Counted from the first letter of the stretch, positions 1 through 8,913 are shown. The stretch: DNA of 64,000 nt from Prolixibacteraceae bacterium (GCA_025210775.1 JAOARB010000028.1:119423-183422); one strand, 5' to 3'. The notes: a model not told the origin generated them from the sequence alone. A program made the numbers and translations.

Positions 1-492
1 CATGAACTAATCTCATTTATTGCTTGTCCTTATCCTATAAAACAGAGAAGAGAGGCGCTGTCGAAACGTTTTGTTCGATTTTCTGAAATGTCCATTACTG
101 CAATCTCAACAGCCGAAGATATCTTGGAAGGAAAGCAGGAGGATGATTACGATTATAGTCCTACGCTAGTAAGCTATTCTAAAGCATTAGAGCTGGAGCT
201 CCATCATCTTTTTGAATATCATAGATTGTTTGATGACCCTTTCTTTGAAGATAAAATCCAAGCCGGGACACAAAGCTATAGGTTATTTGATTTCCTTCGT
301 TTCATGCAGACACAAAAAGGTAAATTGTCTGATATCAAGCAATTATTGGATTACATAAACTTCAGAAAGAACCGTAATGGAGCTACTCACACGGTATGTA
401 TTGACCAATTGCAAGCGTCTCGAATCAGAGACATTCTAATGAAAGAAAACGGTGTATTCGATCTAATCAACCAAACATATGAGTCGTTATGA
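1..492 (+). CDS. HEPN-like domain protein, 3' part (truncated by window start)
   Basis: The frame is open from base 1 with no stop, so the internal ATG at 88 is probably not the true start and the gene begins outside the window. The visible 163 residues are mostly helical and charged. Near the C-terminus there is R-N-G-A-T-H, which fits the R-X4-6-H signature of HEPN domains (often RNases in toxin, abortive-infection and CRISPR ancillary proteins). It follows helices of HEPN-like character (ALELELHHLF; FLRFMQTQKG). The stop overlaps the start of the next gene by 4 bp (ATGA), so the two are translationally coupled. The HEPN call is motif-based inference. RNase activity is not shown, and the upstream domain content cannot be seen. 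Confidence 0.6.
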   Translation, partial: HELISFIACPYPIKQRREALSKRFVRFSEMSITAISTAEDILEGKQEDDYDYSPTLVSYSKALELELHHLFEYHRLFDDPFFEDKIQAGTQSYRLFDFLRFMQTQKGKLSDIKQLLDYINFRKNRNGATHTVCIDQLQASRIRDILMKENGVFDLINQTYESL

Positions 493-1097
493 GCATTGAA
501 ATAGATAAATATAAATTTACAATAGGGATCAATTGGGGACCAATAAAAGAGATGGGATGGTTTAATACCGAACAAAAAATTCCTGTAGACCTTGACCTTA
601 TCTGTTTTGAAATTGACAGAGACGGACTGTTGGTAAATACCCTTAGTTTTGAATTAGAGAAACAGCCATGGGGTAAGCTTAGTCAAGACGATATGTCTGG
701 GGACTTAAGTGGAGATGATCATAGAGATAACGAATGGATTGAATTTGATCTGGAACCATTAACCTATGGTCATCAACTTGTTGTTGGGGTAATCAACTAT
801 ACAGAACAGAGCTTATGTAACATCACTCATTTTGATTATCGTGTCTATACAGGAGAGATCAACCGCCCGAAAGAGATATTCTATTATAAAAACATAAAAA
901 GAGAGATCCCTTTGACCTTTGATTCCGAATCAATGATTCTAGGTTGTCTGGAACGTCTAAATGGGACCATTCATTATAAAGAACTAGAGATCTCTTCACA
1001 CTATAAAGACCCTATCGGTCTATGGAATGAGATGGAAAAGAGTAGATACATTCAAGATGTGTTGGGTATCATAAGAAACCAAATAGATATGTTCTAA
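489..1097 (+). CDS. TerD-family (tellurium/stress resistance) protein
   Basis: A 202-residue protein whose N-terminal half has the TerD-family layout. A 'VDLDLICFEIDRDG' strand and acidic turn comes first, then 'SGDLSGDDHRDNEWIEFDLE', corresponding to the GD-x-x-G-x-x-x-G-D-D-E calcium-binding loop of TerD/TerZ-type proteins, then hydrophobic strands (HQLVVGVINY). TerD proteins are cytosolic Ca2+-binding proteins linked to tellurite, phage and envelope stress. The C-terminal 70 residues are helical and less typical. The gene overlaps the HEPN-like gene by 4 bp, forming at least a two-gene operon. No terC or other ter gene is visible in the window. Family call fairly secure, role unknown. Confidence 0.7.
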   Translation: MSIEIDKYKFTIGINWGPIKEMGWFNTEQKIPVDLDLICFEIDRDGLLVNTLSFELEKQPWGKLSQDDMSGDLSGDDHRDNEWIEFDLEPLTYGHQLVVGVINYTEQSLCNITHFDYRVYTGEINRPKEIFYYKNIKREIPLTFDSESMILGCLERLNGTIHYKELEISSHYKDPIGLWNEMEKSRYIQDVLGIIRNQIDMF

Positions 1098-1196
1098 AGT
1101 ACGAGGGAGGAATGGGGTTTTTAATAGAACTCCTCTCCTCTCTTTGTCTATCTATTCTAAATCTAAAAATAAGAATTGCTCTTATTCCAAATATCG

Positions 1197-1325
1197 TCAG
1201 GGGATCTTATTATCATCATTTCCTGTATAATTATCATCAAAAAGACTAGAGCTATCAACTCCCACAAGTAACATCTCATTTGGTTCTGATTTAGCAAGAA
1301 AGATCAATAACTTTTCGTTGTCCAT
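1197..1325 (-). CDS. possible 42-residue ORF or gene remnant
   Basis: On the minus strand an ATG at 1325 opens a 42-codon frame ending in TGA at 1197, beginning MDNEKLLIFLAKSEPNEMLL. The composition (acidic, with an amphipathic N-terminus) looks coding-like rather than random AT sequence, and it occupies the otherwise empty gap before the AraC gene. It may be the N-terminal stub of a decayed gene. No family is recognised. Confidence 0.2.
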   Translation of the reverse strand: MDNEKLLIFLAKSEPNEMLLVGVDSSSLFDDNYTGNDDNKIP

Positions 1326-1367
1326 TGCCTACTTTTGTGGTCTGTAATAATCACAATGTTAAAGTTT

Positions 1368-2315
1368 ATGAACAACATGAAATCCTTTAGGAAGGAATAT
1401 CTACAACGTATCAACCGAGTGATCGATTATATTGAAAAGAATCTAGATCAAGATCTAAGTTTGGAGAACCTTGCGGATATTGCCCATTTCTCTAGTTTTC
1501 ATTTCCATCGCATCTTCACCTCATTTACTGGAGAAGCTCTCCATCAATTTATCAAAAGGAAAAGAGTAGAAAAAGCAGCAAGACTTTTACTTAATAAAAC
1601 AGAATATCCAATCAATGAGATTGCTTGCGATTGTGGTTTTAACAGTACTGCTGTTTTCTGTCGTAGCTTTAAATCTCATTTTGGGATGACAGCACAAACG
1701 TTCCGAAAAGAAAGAGCAAAAAACTATAGCAAGAATGATCAATGGCTAAGCAAGAACAGTCAACTACAAGAATCTTCTATCGCATACCTTTGTAATATCA
1801 ATTCAAACAAAAAATGGAAAGATATTATGGAGAATAACATTACCATCAAAAAGATGCCAGCTCTAAATCTGGTTTATATACGTCAAATTGGACCATATCA
1901 CCTTATTGGTCAAGCCTATGATAAACTGTTTAAGTGGGCTAAACCACGTGGACTATTTGATCCTAATAAAACACAAGGGGTAACTATTTATCATGACGAT
2001 CCTGAAATTACAGATATTGAAAAAATCCAACATAGCACATGTATCACTGTAGATAAAAAAGTCAATGTTGATGGGGAACTAGGATATATGAAACTACCAG
2101 CGTGCAAATGTGCAGTAGGTAGTTTTGAAATTGGTATGGAGGAATTCGAAACAGCATGGTCAATTATGTGTGGTTGGGTAACAGAAAATGGCTACCAAGC
2201 AGCCGATATAGCACCATACGAACTATATCATAATCACCATGAAGAACATCCTGAAAGAAAATTTATTGTAGATATATGTATTCCTATTGAACCAATCTAT
2301 CTATTTTCAATATAA
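1368..2315 (+). CDS. AraC-family regulator with GyrI-like effector-binding domain
   Basis: Two-domain transcription factor of about 315 residues. Residues 5-105 form the double helix-turn-helix of AraC/XylS proteins (LSLENLADIAHFSSFHFHRIF; PINEIACDCGFNSTAVFCRSF; FGMTAQTFRKER). From about residue 150 a GyrI/SOUL-like ligand-binding domain follows (IKKMPALNLVYIRQIGPY and GYMKLPACKCAVGSFEIG), as in Rob and BmrR-type drug sensors. A TTG start at 1335 and an ATG at 1356 are also in frame. I prefer ATG 1368 or 1377 because the HTH begins right after. It probably responds to a hydrophobic or cationic small molecule. The target is unknown and no transporter is adjacent. Confidence 0.85.
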   Translation: MNNMKSFRKEYLQRINRVIDYIEKNLDQDLSLENLADIAHFSSFHFHRIFTSFTGEALHQFIKRKRVEKAARLLLNKTEYPINEIACDCGFNSTAVFCRSFKSHFGMTAQTFRKERAKNYSKNDQWLSKNSQLQESSIAYLCNINSNKKWKDIMENNITIKKMPALNLVYIRQIGPYHLIGQAYDKLFKWAKPRGLFDPNKTQGVTIYHDDPEITDIEKIQHSTCITVDKKVNVDGELGYMKLPACKCAVGSFEIGMEEFETAWSIMCGWVTENGYQAADIAPYELYHNHHEEHPERKFIVDICIPIEPIYLFSI

Positions 2316-2417
2316 GATATTAATAACCAATCATTGTGTTGTTAAGTTAAAATATGCAATCAACACCTAATATATGTTTATATTTTACTGTTTTTCATTT
2401 CTATAATTGTAATATTA

Positions 2418-2425
2418 TATATTTG
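2418..2425 (+). promoter_or_regulatory. -7 element TATATTTG for the 2455 lipoprotein
   Basis: TATATTTG matches the Bacteroidota -7 consensus TAnnTTTG and lies 30 bp upstream of the ATG at 2455. The matching -33 TTTG is not clear: the region is only T-rich. Confidence 0.45.
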
Positions 2426-2454
2426 TGTTAATATCATAATATTAATAACATCTT

Positions 2455-2877
2455 ATGAAAAAATTAAATTTCATTGCAATAATACTTTTTGTTATTGCAT
2501 TACTACCTAGCTGTGCAGTAATTACAGGTGGCAGCTCTTATAATGCACATCTTAATGTTGATGATGAATTTGTAAACATATATTACAAAGGAGAAATGAT
2601 TGGTTCTGGACAAGGAACAGCAGTTGTAAGAAGAAAAGATGCCGACAACCTGACTTTTGTACTAAAAAAAGATGGTTTTCAAGATCAACAAATCTATTAT
2701 AACAAAGCCAGTATTAGAGGTTGGAATATTGTAGGTTCTGCTTTCTTCGGAGTTATAGGTATAGCAGTAGATGGAATAACAGGAGCATGGTGGAAACCAT
2801 ATGCAAAGGATTCGACAATTGAAAGACATGATTGTAATAATTTCTTCTACCAAATCCATTACGATTCAAAGAAATAA
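2455..2877 (+). CDS. small lipoprotein with PEGA-like domain
   Basis: 140 residues. A classic lipoprotein signal (MKK, hydrophobic stretch, lipobox LLPSC) places the mature protein at Cys20 in the envelope. Residues 40-90 resemble a PEGA-type beta domain (a short modified strand, then 'LTFVLKKDGFQDQQIYYN'). A glycine-rich hydrophobic segment 'GSAFFGVIGIAVDGITGAWW' follows that may insert in or lie on the membrane. This arrangement is common in Bacteroidota lipoproteins of unknown function. Single gene with its own promoter-like element and a terminator immediately downstream. Confidence 0.7.
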   Translation: MKKLNFIAIILFVIALLPSCAVITGGSSYNAHLNVDDEFVNIYYKGEMIGSGQGTAVVRRKDADNLTFVLKKDGFQDQQIYYNKASIRGWNIVGSAFFGVIGIAVDGITGAWWKPYAKDSTIERHDCNNFFYQIHYDSKK

Positions 2878-2899
2878 TTATTTGTAAAAATCTAGAGAA

Positions 2900-2937
2900 G
2901 GAAGAGAGAGACATAAATAGCTTCTCTCTTTCTTTTT
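2900..2937. terminator. bidirectional intrinsic terminator
   Basis: Inverted repeat of about ten base pairs (aagagagag against ttctctctt, including a G-U pair) around an 11-nt loop, followed by TTTTT. It sits between convergent genes ending at 2877 (+) and 2965 (-). Confidence 0.6.
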
Positions 2938-2964
2938 ATCTTGTATGGATACTATATACTGATA

Positions 2965-3972
2965 TTAAACCTCCTCCAATATAGGAATACCTAGGCACTC
3001 TTTTTGTTTAATAAGTTTCGCCGTTTTTTCTTCTAACGATCCTAAGAACTCATGCACTAAAGTGTCAGGAGCAATGCGATCAATAATCTCTTGTAAGAAA
3101 GAAGAAGAGAAAGCTTGATGATGATCAATCTTAAAGACATGTTCACTGACTTTGCCATACTTCTCATAAAAGGATAAAGTCTGAAAATCATTAGGGAAGC
3201 CCTCAACAACAGATTCTTTCTGGTAAGTTGCTGATCCACTATAAGAAAGATGTAAGGTCTTTATTCTATCCAGAATCACCGTAGGTGTTGTTTCAATCCA
3301 CTCCAATAATCTATCGGATGCCTCCTGTCGATTTGTAATATCTCCAAAAGCATTCATGAGGTGACCTGTATCCAATACAAAATGCCAGTTTTTGAATTCT
3401 AGCATCTCCATAAAAGAGAGAGTCTCTTGATGGTCTATAAAGGTTAAGCCTGGCCACCATAGATTCTCTAATGCAATGGTTACGGGAGGTTCTCCATCAG
3501 GATACATGGCAGCTGTTTTATTCAATAACGAAGCAAAAGCACGAAGCACCTCCATATTGGAATAAGTATATTGACGAGTATAAGAATGCTCCAATTCAAC
3601 ATGACAAGCATGAAGGACGGCATGATGGGCTTGCATTTTTAACGCATTGTTCCACAACATATACATATTTTGACACATCTCTTCAGGAGAGGTACCACCA
3701 CACATATGCTTATAATACCTTTTATCCATCCCTTCATAATAAGACTCTAAAGCTCCTGGTTTCTGATTAAACACATCAAGCCAAGTCACCCAAAAAGGAA
3801 GATGAACACTATATATGGTTTCTTGAGGGTATACTGTTTTTTGATCATAACCAATTAGCAATTCAATACCATGAAGATGATGCTTCTTTAGGAAAATGGG
3901 AAGATCATTTTCCACATTTGAAAACTGATCGATATCGAACTGATAGTTTGAGAAGTTGATTAACTCTTTCAT
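2965..3972 (-). CDS. sugar phosphate isomerase/epimerase-like TIM barrel protein
   Basis: 335 residues with the xylose-isomerase-like (AP endonuclease family 2) TIM-barrel pattern. Metal-ligand strands are visible in order: VLHACHVE, ALENLWWPG, VLDTGHLMN, KTLHLSYSG, KIDHHQAF and a terminal VHEFLG. These His, Glu and Asp residues at strand ends would bind a divalent metal, as in epimerases or endonuclease IV. No signal peptide, so cytosolic. Substrate cannot be predicted. Monocistronic. A motif shared with the neighbouring regulator's upstream region lies about 115-138 bp upstream of its start (see findings). Confidence 0.7.
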   Translation of the reverse strand: MKELINFSNYQFDIDQFSNVENDLPIFLKKHHLHGIELLIGYDQKTVYPQETIYSVHLPFWVTWLDVFNQKPGALESYYEGMDKRYYKHMCGGTSPEEMCQNMYMLWNNALKMQAHHAVLHACHVELEHSYTRQYTYSNMEVLRAFASLLNKTAAMYPDGEPPVTIALENLWWPGLTFIDHQETLSFMEMLEFKNWHFVLDTGHLMNAFGDITNRQEASDRLLEWIETTPTVILDRIKTLHLSYSGSATYQKESVVEGFPNDFQTLSFYEKYGKVSEHVFKIDHHQAFSSSFLQEIIDRIAPDTLVHEFLGSLEEKTAKLIKQKECLGIPILEEV

Positions 3973-4087
3973 TTATCTGACTTTTGCATAGAAGTATATT
4001 TCTACTCCTTGAGGGGCAAAATTAAATTTATTTTTTCCATTTATTACAGAGATAAATCTTTATTGTCGTTTTTTCAATCTATTTAGA

Positions 4088-4110
4088 ATAGACACACAAA
4101 TCAATTGTCA
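4088..4110. promoter_or_regulatory. shared upstream motif, copy 1
   Basis: The sequence atagacac-N5-tcaattgtca recurs at 5247-5270 as atagacac-N6-tcaactgtca. Both copies lie about 100-140 bp upstream of minus-strand gene starts and in the same orientation, which suggests a common binding site. Confidence 0.4.
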
Positions 4111-4153
4111 TTATACCCATGCCTACTTGAGCAATTCTTTATATTCAGACGTA

Positions 4154-5146
4154 TTAAACCGACACATTCATTCTAAATTTTTTAGGACTACAACCATATT
4201 TTCGTTTAAATGCAGTTGCAAAATGTGATGGATAATTATAACCACACCTACAACCTATTTCACTTACAGTTAAATTACTAGTAGCCAATAATCTTTCAGC
4301 TAGATTCATTCTATATTCAAAAAGATAACCATAAATGGTATTACCTATTAATTGCTTAAAACCATATTTCAATTTCTTCTCATTAATACCAACCTGCCTA
4401 GATAGTTCATGAATCGAAGGAGGAGTATCTATTGAAGCTACAATACGATCTCTGGCTTCATATATTTTATCTACATCATATAATTCCATATGGCAATGAC
4501 GACACTCTAATAAATCCACTAAAGGTTCAATTTGACATTCTAATAGCTCCTTCACTTTAGATTCTAAATAATCTTCTTCTCCATTTCCTATTAAAAATGA
4601 ATTCTGAATTTGTGATATTAACATTTTAATTTTAGGAGTCATGGAAAGGTGTTTATTAGATAATACAGCCTCCTCACCATAAAGATGTTTACGATATAAT
4701 TTTGCTAAAACACAAGGAATCGAATCAAAATATCGTTCTAGATTATTTTCGTCTAAAACAATACCAAAAGATGAGCAATACTCATTCAATTTAAAGGAAG
4801 TAAAGCTTCTATTAGAACTGGATAAAGACCATATATTATGTGAATTCTCTGCAACCAGACTCTTTTGCATTGAATTAGAATAAATAGGATTGCCTTGAAG
4901 CATAAAATGCATTCCAATAACAGGCGATTGCACCTCTTCTATAATCGCCACTTCTTTATGAAATAAACTATCCCATTTATTTATCGTACACAATGAACTT
5001 CTTTTTACTGTACATGAAATAAAACCTACTTCATTTTCTTCTTGTACAGTAATATGTTGCTTTCCTCGATCTAAATCTAATTGTGAATAAAACTTACTAT
5101 TGGTATTAAGAATCTCATCAACGTGATATGCTACTTTATATCTCAT
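4154..5146 (-). CDS. AraC-family regulator, PchR-like
   Basis: 330 residues. The C-terminal about 95 residues carry the AraC double HTH (PSIHELSRQVGINEKKLKYGF; LTVSEIGCRCGYNYPSHFATAF; KYGCSPKKFR). The long N-terminal region of beta strands with no recognisable cupin signature is typical of the PchR-type regulators found beside siderophore/xenosiderophore TonB receptors. It is transcribed divergently from the receptor gene at 5315, with a 168-bp intergenic region holding a perfect palindrome. Likely role: activator or repressor of the receptor-lipoprotein operon, with the imported ligand as effector. This is inference from context. Confidence 0.85.
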   Translation of the reverse strand: MRYKVAYHVDEILNTNSKFYSQLDLDRGKQHITVQEENEVGFISCTVKRSSLCTINKWDSLFHKEVAIIEEVQSPVIGMHFMLQGNPIYSNSMQKSLVAENSHNIWSLSSSNRSFTSFKLNEYCSSFGIVLDENNLERYFDSIPCVLAKLYRKHLYGEEAVLSNKHLSMTPKIKMLISQIQNSFLIGNGEEDYLESKVKELLECQIEPLVDLLECRHCHMELYDVDKIYEARDRIVASIDTPPSIHELSRQVGINEKKLKYGFKQLIGNTIYGYLFEYRMNLAERLLATSNLTVSEIGCRCGYNYPSHFATAFKRKYGCSPKKFRMNVSV

Positions 5147-5246
5147 TCGCCCCTTATATTAAATTTTAAGTTCTTCAAATGAAACATGATATTCAATCGA
5201 GAACCTTTCTTTGTATTGTATTTAAAAAGAATAAATAAAAATAAAT

Positions 5247-5270
5247 ATAGACACTAAAAATCAACTGTCA
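5247..5270. promoter_or_regulatory. shared upstream motif, copy 2
   Basis: Second copy of the atagacac ... tcaaYtgtca motif (first at 4088-4110). It lies in the divergent promoter region and abuts the palindrome at 5270-5291. Confidence 0.4.
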
Positions 5271-5291
5271 TATCCCTATTAATAGGGATAT
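5270..5291. promoter_or_regulatory. perfect 22-bp palindrome upstream of TonB receptor
   Basis: atatccctatt directly followed by aatagggatat: 11-bp arms, no spacer. It ends 23 bp before the receptor ATG. Candidate operator for a dimeric regulator, or a hairpin in the leader RNA. Confidence 0.6.
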
Positions 5292-5314
5292 ATATCAAAG
5301 AACAATATCATCTC

Positions 5315-7678
5315 ATGAAACAAACTCTTATTATGTTTGTGTTTGCCTTATGCTGTTTCTCTGTTTTTAATACACAGGCACAAATGGCAGCACCAATCAC
5401 AGTTAAAGGAACAATCACAGATGCTGATTCGGGAAAACCATTGGAAGGAGTCTCTGTCTTAATTAAAAATCAAAATCAAGGAACCGTTTCAAATAAAAAC
5501 GGACACTATGAGATACAATTGAATAAAGAAAAAGAAGAAATAGAGTTTTCCTACTTAGGTTATAAGGTAAAAACGATAGTACTAAAATATAAGAGTCAAA
5601 ATATAACAAAAAATATTTCTCTTGTTTTTGAATCAAAACTACTTGATGATGTTACGATATCAGCTAAGTCAGAGTCTCGAAAAATACGTGAACAAGCTCT
5701 TCCTGTATCTGTTATTTCAATGAGTCAACTTCAAGGTACCGTAAGTGATATTAATGATGTTCTTTCCAAGACATCAGGAGTAAAAATACGTGCCACAGGA
5801 GGCGTTGGTAGTGCTTCACGTGTTTCTGTAAGAGGGCTAGAAGGAAAGCGAGTAGGATTCTTTATCGACGGAACCCCAATGAGTGACAACATGGATTTTG
5901 TTAGTATCAATGATATCCCTGTAGACATGATTGAACGTATTGAAATCTTCAAAGGTATTGTACCAGCAAAATTTGGAGGTTCCTCAATCGGCGGAGCAGT
6001 GAATATCGTTTTAAAAGAATATCCACCAAAGTACCTAGACGCAAGCTATACGATTCAATCTTTCAACACCCACAAGATTTCTACTGCCATGAAAACAAAC
6101 AAAAATGGTATAGAGATGGGAATAGGTGGCTTCTATACTTATTCCGATAATGACTATAAAATGCAACTGCCTCTTCGAAACAAGTCACAGCACAATAACG
6201 ATGGTGCACCAATGATCAAAAGAGATCACGATCAATTCAAGAAGATTGTAATTGGTGGAGGTTTCACTTCTAAGAAGTGGTATTTTGATAAAATAAAAAT
6301 TGAACCATCTGTTGTTATAAGTAGAAAAGAGATTCAAGGAATAGAATACAATATTCAAAGTGCATACAGTCTTATGAATGCCTATTTATGTAATTCTATA
6401 CTTGAGAAGGATGACTTCTTAATAGACGGATTAGATCTAGACTTTGAAAATGCCTTTACCTATTCATTGTATCAACTTAGAGACACAGCAATGCTTCGTT
6501 ATAGTTGGGACATGAAGCCATTAGCACCAATAAGTCAATATGGAGGTGAAATAGGCAAACAACCGAATGATTCATACAATCAAAAATCTTCATTACTACA
6601 AAGGCTAAACCTAAACTATCTTATTAATAATAATCAAAGTATTAATCTTAATTGGCATTATCAATATGCTTATGGCAATCCTAAAGATCCATTGAAAGAT
6701 AAAGCAATTGGATATAAAACCAACTTCAAAAGTAACATGCACAGTATCACTGTTGGAGTTAATCATGAATATCATACTGATGATCAATTCTTCACAAATT
6801 CTGCAACATTAAAATATTATTACTATAAGATAAAAACAAAAACCATCGCAGAATATGGAATGAGTACCATTGATCATATAGATATGCACAAATCAGACTA
6901 TGGAATTAGTGAGGCTATTCGTCTTCGTTTCTCACCAAGATTTCTAATAAAAGGATCTGCAGGATACGACGTACGTATTCCCTCAGAAGGAGAGCTTCTA
7001 GGAGATGGTTTTATTATCTCTCCTGCAGGAAATTTAGAGCCAGAAAGAAACCTAGCATTTAACGTGGGTTGGATGTATACGCACAATGTTGCTGACCGAA
7101 AGGTCCTCGAACTTGAATTCAATGCATTCTATTCACATCTAAATAATATGATCCGTTTCACGGGAGGTCCTCTTCAAAGTAAATATGAAAACTTTGGTGA
7201 ATCTAAAACCAAAGGGATTGAATTTGAAGCAAAAAGTGACATCACAAATTTTCTCTATTTGTGGGGAAATATCACCTATCAAGATCTAAGAGATAGTAGA
7301 AAACTACTTCCCAACTCCTCTGTAACAAATCCTACCTACAATGAAAGAATGCCCAATATCCCATATTTATTTGCTAATGTAGGTTTTGAGTTTCATAAAA
7401 GAAACCTATTAGGAGGGAAAGGACACAACACACGATTCTATGTAGATGGATCTTTTGTGGAAGAATACTTTTATGATTTTGAACAAAGTAAATTTCAAGA
7501 AAGAAGGATTCCAAGGAGTTTAATTTACAATGCAGGATTAGAACATAGCATAAAAGATCAAAGGATATTCTTCACATTACAAATGAACAATATCACTGAT
7601 GAAACAACAGTGTCAGAGTTTAACAGACCATTACCAGGAAGAAATTACGCTTTTAAAATTCGATACGTATTTAGATAA
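5315..7678 (+). CDS. TonB-dependent outer-membrane receptor
   Basis: 787 residues. A signal peptide (to about residue 22) is followed by a CarboxypepD_reg-like domain (about 32-115, 'VKGTITDADSGKPLEGVSVL'), the TonB plug (about 125-235, including 'RVSVRGLEGKRVGFFIDG' and 'IERIEIFKGIVPAKFGG') and a long beta-barrel ending near the C-terminus in aromatic-alternating strands. Length and architecture fit siderophore/xenosiderophore importers (FecA/XusA type) rather than the roughly 1000-residue SusC family. The next gene follows after 12 bp, so they are co-transcribed. The divergent PchR-like regulator supports iron-chelate uptake, but the ligand is unknown and no inner-membrane transporter is in the cluster. 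Confidence 0.9.
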   Translation: MKQTLIMFVFALCCFSVFNTQAQMAAPITVKGTITDADSGKPLEGVSVLIKNQNQGTVSNKNGHYEIQLNKEKEEIEFSYLGYKVKTIVLKYKSQNITKNISLVFESKLLDDVTISAKSESRKIREQALPVSVISMSQLQGTVSDINDVLSKTSGVKIRATGGVGSASRVSVRGLEGKRVGFFIDGTPMSDNMDFVSINDIPVDMIERIEIFKGIVPAKFGGSSIGGAVNIVLKEYPPKYLDASYTIQSFNTHKISTAMKTNKNGIEMGIGGFYTYSDNDYKMQLPLRNKSQHNNDGAPMIKRDHDQFKKIVIGGGFTSKKWYFDKIKIEPSVVISRKEIQGIEYNIQSAYSLMNAYLCNSILEKDDFLIDGLDLDFENAFTYSLYQLRDTAMLRYSWDMKPLAPISQYGGEIGKQPNDSYNQKSSLLQRLNLNYLINNNQSINLNWHYQYAYGNPKDPLKDKAIGYKTNFKSNMHSITVGVNHEYHTDDQFFTNSATLKYYYYKIKTKTIAEYGMSTIDHIDMHKSDYGISEAIRLRFSPRFLIKGSAGYDVRIPSEGELLGDGFIISPAGNLEPERNLAFNVGWMYTHNVADRKVLELEFNAFYSHLNNMIRFTGGPLQSKYENFGESKTKGIEFEAKSDITNFLYLWGNITYQDLRDSRKLLPNSSVTNPTYNERMPNIPYLFANVGFEFHKRNLLGGKGHNTRFYVDGSFVEEYFYDFEQSKFQERRIPRSLIYNAGLEHSIKDQRIFFTLQMNNITDETTVSEFNRPLPGRNYAFKIRYVFR

Positions 7679-7690
7679 AAATCAAGAATA

Positions 7691-8890
7691 ATGAAAAAGA
7701 ATTTATTACTACTACTGCTGGGATGTAGCCTATTCTCATGCAGTAAAGACGATGACATAACCAATGACATTGCTAAAGGAGATATTCTCGTGTCAACAAG
7801 AATACCTAATGCAGATGGAACATCCGGAAGTGCCTATATGCAACTTGTAAATAAGCTAGTGTCTCAAACAACGAATAATAAAACGGCATTACCTACCTCC
7901 TATTCCGTCCCTCCAGTAGTACTTGGGAAAGAGGTATATACCCTACCAGGTTTCTCAATGCAATCTGATTTTCTTCGTAAATATAAATGGGAAAATGGAC
8001 AACTTTTAGAAGAAGCACACTTTACATTACCAGCTCAATCAGGAGCTGTTTCTATCGTAAAAACGGGAAATAAAGCATATGTTTCAATGTGTTATCTTGG
8101 AAAGGTGTTAATCCTGGATACTTCTAAAATGGAAAAAATAGGAGAAATAGATCTAAGTGAATATGGTGTAGGAGATAAAAATCCAGACCCTAGTATTATG
8201 CTTATAAGGGATGGACTTCTATATGTTGGATTAAGTCAGATGGTAGGTGGATATAGCCCCTCACCTAATCGTCCGAAAGCAGATGTTATCATTATTGATA
8301 CGACAAATGACAAAGTTCTAAAAATGATAACCAATAGTAGTGCACAGTTTTCTATGCCAACCAAACCTGAAGCAGATGAGAAATCAATATTCATGGATGA
8401 AAACAAAGATATTTATATCAATTGTATTTCAGGATTCGGTTCAATCGGACATAAAGCTGGCTTGTTAAGAATAAAAGCAGGAGAAACTGAATTTGATAAC
8501 ACATACGATTTTGATGTAACAAACACACCAGTAGATGGAGAACCTAATCCGTTAGCATATCTTATTCACATAGATTACGATAAAAACGGGAAGCTATATG
8601 CGACAGCAAATATAAATCAATACTACAGTAACCCTCCTGATTATATGAAAGATCATACTGTGATCTCTCTTGAATTAGACATCTACAATAAGACCATAAA
8701 GAAATTAGATTTTCCGATGAGTACCAATTTCGGAGCTTCAGTCAATATCGTAGATGACCAAGTATTATTTGGACTTTCAACTAGTACTGGAAATGGATAC
8801 TACATCTATAACAAAGACAAAAAAACTTGCAGTAAAGATCCTGTAATTAAAATCACAGGCTTCCCAGAAAGCATTTGTAAGATAAAATAA
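7691..8890 (+). CDS. surface lipoprotein, DUF4374/XusB-like beta-propeller
   Basis: 399 residues starting with a lipoprotein signal and lipobox (LGCSLFSC). The body reads as repeating beta-propeller blades ('GAVSIVKTGNKAYVSMCYLG ... VLILDTSKMEKIGEIDLS'; 'ADVIIIDTTNDKVLKMI'; 'PLAYLIHIDYDKNGKLYATA'), like DUF4374 proteins. In Bacteroides, XusB of this type is the surface lipoprotein that captures xenosiderophores for the XusA TonB receptor. Its place directly downstream of a TonB receptor supports the same job. The expected PepSY-type third gene (XusC) is absent: a terminator follows instead. Family call moderate, function inferred. Confidence 0.7.
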   Translation: MKKNLLLLLLGCSLFSCSKDDDITNDIAKGDILVSTRIPNADGTSGSAYMQLVNKLVSQTTNNKTALPTSYSVPPVVLGKEVYTLPGFSMQSDFLRKYKWENGQLLEEAHFTLPAQSGAVSIVKTGNKAYVSMCYLGKVLILDTSKMEKIGEIDLSEYGVGDKNPDPSIMLIRDGLLYVGLSQMVGGYSPSPNRPKADVIIIDTTNDKVLKMITNSSAQFSMPTKPEADEKSIFMDENKDIYINCISGFGSIGHKAGLLRIKAGETEFDNTYDFDVTNTPVDGEPNPLAYLIHIDYDKNGKLYATANINQYYSNPPDYMKDHTVISLELDIYNKTIKKLDFPMSTNFGASVNIVDDQVLFGLSTSTGNGYYIYNKDKKTCSKDPVIKITGFPESICKIK

Positions 8891-8913
8891 AACTGAATAT
8901 TTAGATTGTACGC

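Noticed and set aside
5147..5314. Cobalamin or other riboswitch upstream of the TonB receptor
   Set aside because: Only 168 bp, AT-rich, no B12-box or conserved riboswitch core. The palindrome is better read as an operator.
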